In this document: positions 3,894 to 5,691 of the stretch, piece after piece
Layout: each line of letters starts with the position of its first letter
How positions within the stretch are numbered: the first letter of the stretch is position 1
Source: an uncultured Oscillospiraceae bacterium
GTDB lineage: Bacteria > Bacillota > Clostridia > Oscillospirales > Oscillospiraceae
DNA: 5,691 nucleotides
Direction: 5' to 3'
Assembly (NCBI GenBank): GCA_947628975.1
Contig: CANRBW010000105.1
Coordinates: 1-5,691, forward strand
Position numbers and translations under genes: made by a program
The notes under the pieces: model-generated
The model's input: only the letters and a program-made list of their open reading frames with translations
The model's database searches: none
Told to the model about the DNA's origin: nothing

Positions 3894-5691
3894 ATGGACA
3901 ACACCGTGCTGGGCATCCTGGCCCATGTGGACGCGGGCAAGACCACCCTGTCCGAGGCGCTCCTCTACGTCTCCGGCCAGCTCCGGGCCCTGGGGCGGGT
4001 GGACCACAAGGACAGCTTTCTGGACACCGACGCCCTGGAGCGGGAGCGGGGCATTACCATCTTCTCCAAGCAGGCCCTCTTCCCCCTGGGCCGGCGGCAG
4101 GTCACCCTGCTGGACACCCCCGGCCACGTGGACTTCTCCGCCGAGATGGAGCGGGCGCTCCAGGTCATGGACTGCGCCCTGCTGGTCATCAGCGCCACCG
4201 ACGGGGTGCAGAGCCACACCCGCACCCTGTGGCGGCTGCTGGGGCGCTATCAGGTGCCCACCCTTCTGTTCTGCAACAAGATGGACCTGCCCAACCGGGG
4301 CCGGGAGGCCCTGCTCCACGACCTGGGGGCCACCCTGGGCGGCCAGTTCGTGGACTTCAGCGCCCCCAGGGACCAGAGCTTCTGGGAGTCGGTGGCCCTG
4401 TGCGACGAGGACGCCCTGGCCCGCTATCTGGACGCCGGCCAGCTGGACTCCGGCCAGGTGGCGGAGCTGATCGCCCGGCAGCGGCTCTTCCCCTGCTGGT
4501 TCGGCTCCGCCTTGAAGCTGGAGGGGGTGGCGGAGTTCCTGGCCGACGCGGAGGTCTTCCTGCCCCGCCGCCGGTGGCCGGAGGAGTTCTCCGCCCAGGT
4601 CTACAAGGTGGAGCGGCCCCAGGGGGGTGGCCAGGTGACCCACCTGAAGATCACCGGCGGCAGTCTCAGGGTGAAGACGGTGCTGTCCAACCGCCGCCCC
4701 GGCGTGGCGGAGGACCAGGTCTGGGAGGAGAAGGTGGACCAGCTCCGCCTCTACTCCGGCGACCGGTTTCGGACGGTGGAGACGGCGGAGGCGGGGACGC
4801 TGTGCGCCGTCACCGGCCTCACCAGGGCGCTGCCCGGCCAGGTCTTCGGCGCGGGGCCGGAGGCGGCCTCTCCCTCCCTTCAGCCGGTGCGGACCTACCA
4901 GGTCCTACTGCCCCAGGGCCAGGACCCCCACGCCGCCTACCGCCAGTTCTGCCAGCTGGCCCAGGAGGACCCCCAGCTCCACGTGGCCTGGGACGAGCGG
5001 CAAGGGGCCATCCGCCTCCAGCTCATGGGGGAGATCCAGGGGGAGGTCCTGCGGCGGGTCATGGCGGACCGCTTCGGCCTGACCTGTGACTTCGGGCCGG
5101 GCAGCATCCTCTACAAGGAGACCCTGGCCGCCCCGTCCCTGGGGGTGGGCCACTTTGAGCCCCTGCGGCACTACGCCGAGGTCCACCTTCTCCTGGAGCC
5201 CGCGCCACCGGGGAGCGGCCTGCGCTTCCGCTCCGCCTGTCCCCAGGAGATGCTGGACTTCTCCTGGCAGCGGCTGGTGCTCAGCTCCCTGTCCGGCCTG
5301 AGTCACCCCGGCGTGCTCCTGGGCGCGCCGGTCACCGACCTGACCGTCACCCTGGTGGCCGGCCGGGCCCACCCCAAGCACACCGAGGGGGGCGACTTCC
5401 GCCAGGCCGCCTGTCGGGCCCTGCGCCAGGGGCTGATGGCGGGCCGGAGCGTCCTGCTGGAGCCGTGGTACGACTTCACCCTGGAGCTGCCCCAGGGGGA
5501 TGTGGGCCGGGCCCTGTCCGACCTGGGCCAGATGGGGGCGGACACCCAGCCCCCCGTCCCCCTGGGGGACCAGGTGAGCCTGTCCGGCTCGGTCAGCGTG
5601 GCCGCCTTTGGGGACTACCCCGCCCAGGTGGCGGCCTACACCCACGGCCTGGGGCGGCTCAGCTGCGCGCTGGGGGGCTACCGCCCCTGCC
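3894..5691 (+). CDS. Tet(M)/EF-G-like translational GTPase, first 599 residues (3' end beyond the right edge)
   Basis: Translation-factor GTPase of the EF-G/Tet(M) superfamily, expected to act at the ribosomal A site. The frame is open without interruption to the window end. Seen: G1 AHVDAGKTT (10-18); RERGIT (50-55) with switch-I Thr55; DTPGHVDF (74-81) with the catalytic-type His78; NKMD (128-131); GSAL (204-207). These define a G domain (about 1-225). An OB-like domain II (about 230-330), domain III with LMGEIQGEV (377-385), domain IV (about 405-525) and the start of domain V follow. The domain IV tip reads GRAHPKHTEGGDFRQA (490-505), unlike the YSPVST tip of Tet(M). Classical Tet proteins are about 640 residues; I recall chromosomal Clostridia relatives with a long extra C-terminal part, and this copy still reads GGYRPC at the edge. 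GC content matches its neighbours, so recent acquisition is not suggested. It may be a ribosomal-protection or stress factor; tetracycline resistance is not established. No symbol assigned. Confidence 0.9.
   Translation, partial: MDNTVLGILAHVDAGKTTLSEALLYVSGQLRALGRVDHKDSFLDTDALERERGITIFSKQALFPLGRRQVTLLDTPGHVDFSAEMERALQVMDCALLVISATDGVQSHTRTLWRLLGRYQVPTLLFCNKMDLPNRGREALLHDLGATLGGQFVDFSAPRDQSFWESVALCDEDALARYLDAGQLDSGQVAELIARQRLFPCWFGSALKLEGVAEFLADAEVFLPRRRWPEEFSAQVYKVERPQGGGQVTHLKITGGSLRVKTVLSNRRPGVAEDQVWEEKVDQLRLYSGDRFRTVETAEAGTLCAVTGLTRALPGQVFGAGPEAASPSLQPVRTYQVLLPQGQDPHAAYRQFCQLAQEDPQLHVAWDERQGAIRLQLMGEIQGEVLRRVMADRFGLTCDFGPGSILYKETLAAPSLGVGHFEPLRHYAEVHLLLEPAPPGSGLRFRSACPQEMLDFSWQRLVLSSLSGLSHPGVLLGAPVTDLTVTLVAGRAHPKHTEGGDFRQAACRALRQGLMAGRSVLLEPWYDFTLELPQGDVGRALSDLGQMGADTQPPVPLGDQVSLSGSVSVAAFGDYPAQVAAYTHGLGRLSCALGGYRPC

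Noticed and set aside
3685..4470. Rightward 261-codon frame beginning in the repeats and overlapping the GTPase start
   Set aside because: It is out of frame with the clear G-domain reading frame and is Trp/Pro/Thr-rich frame-shift noise; its N-terminus merely translates the repeat.
3756..4643. Leftward 295-codon open frame opposite the GTPase gene
   Set aside because: Antisense to the G domain of the GTPase; its C-terminal part is only translated repeat sequence.

Overview
The window is very GC-rich, tightly packed bacterial chromosome. Purine-rich Shine-Dalgarno sites precede the genes, and the gene set is LL-diaminopimelate aminotransferase, a 443-residue Bacillus/Clostridium-size glutamine synthetase and a Tet(M)/EF-G-like GTPase. 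Together these suggest a high-GC gut-type Clostridia (Bacillota), most likely in or near the Oscillospiraceae (Flavonifractor/Lawsonibacter-like). That placement is inferred from gene content and family resemblance, not from a search.

Layout. Positions 1-3530 are read entirely leftwards (minus strand), in transcription order: 5-formyltetrahydrofolate cyclo-ligase (3530-2958), glutamine synthetase glnA (2892-1561), diaminopimelate epimerase dapF (1535-811, broken) and LL-diaminopimelate aminotransferase dapL (788 to beyond the left edge). A good sigma-A-type promoter sits in the short gap before glnA, with its -35 overlapping the stop codon of the cyclo-ligase gene. glnA-dapF-dapL have gaps of only 25 and 22 bases and look like one operon. 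It joins ammonia assimilation to the last steps of meso-diaminopimelate synthesis (DapL makes LL-DAP, DapF converts it to meso-DAP for lysine and peptidoglycan).

Positions 3531-3893 form a divergent intergenic region. It carries a candidate promoter for the cyclo-ligase and then two tandem copies of a 112-base, strongly palindromic repeat that runs almost to the ribosome binding site of the rightward gene. That gene (3894 to beyond the right edge) encodes a translational GTPase of the Tet(M)/EF-G superfamily. All G motifs are intact, but its domain IV tip differs from classical tetracycline-resistance proteins.

The main points for a second look are: (1) dapF has lost roughly 25-30 internal codons and is frameshifted, leaving two fragments joined by an overlapping TGATG stop/start; (2) the tandem palindromic repeat has transposon-like terminal inverted repeats, promoter-like -10 boxes inside its palindromes, and a segment complementary to the ribosome binding site of the GTPase gene; (3) the GTPase itself is a chromosomal Tet(M) relative of uncertain role. 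I see no CRISPR array, tRNA, rRNA or transposase gene, and no complete novel system.
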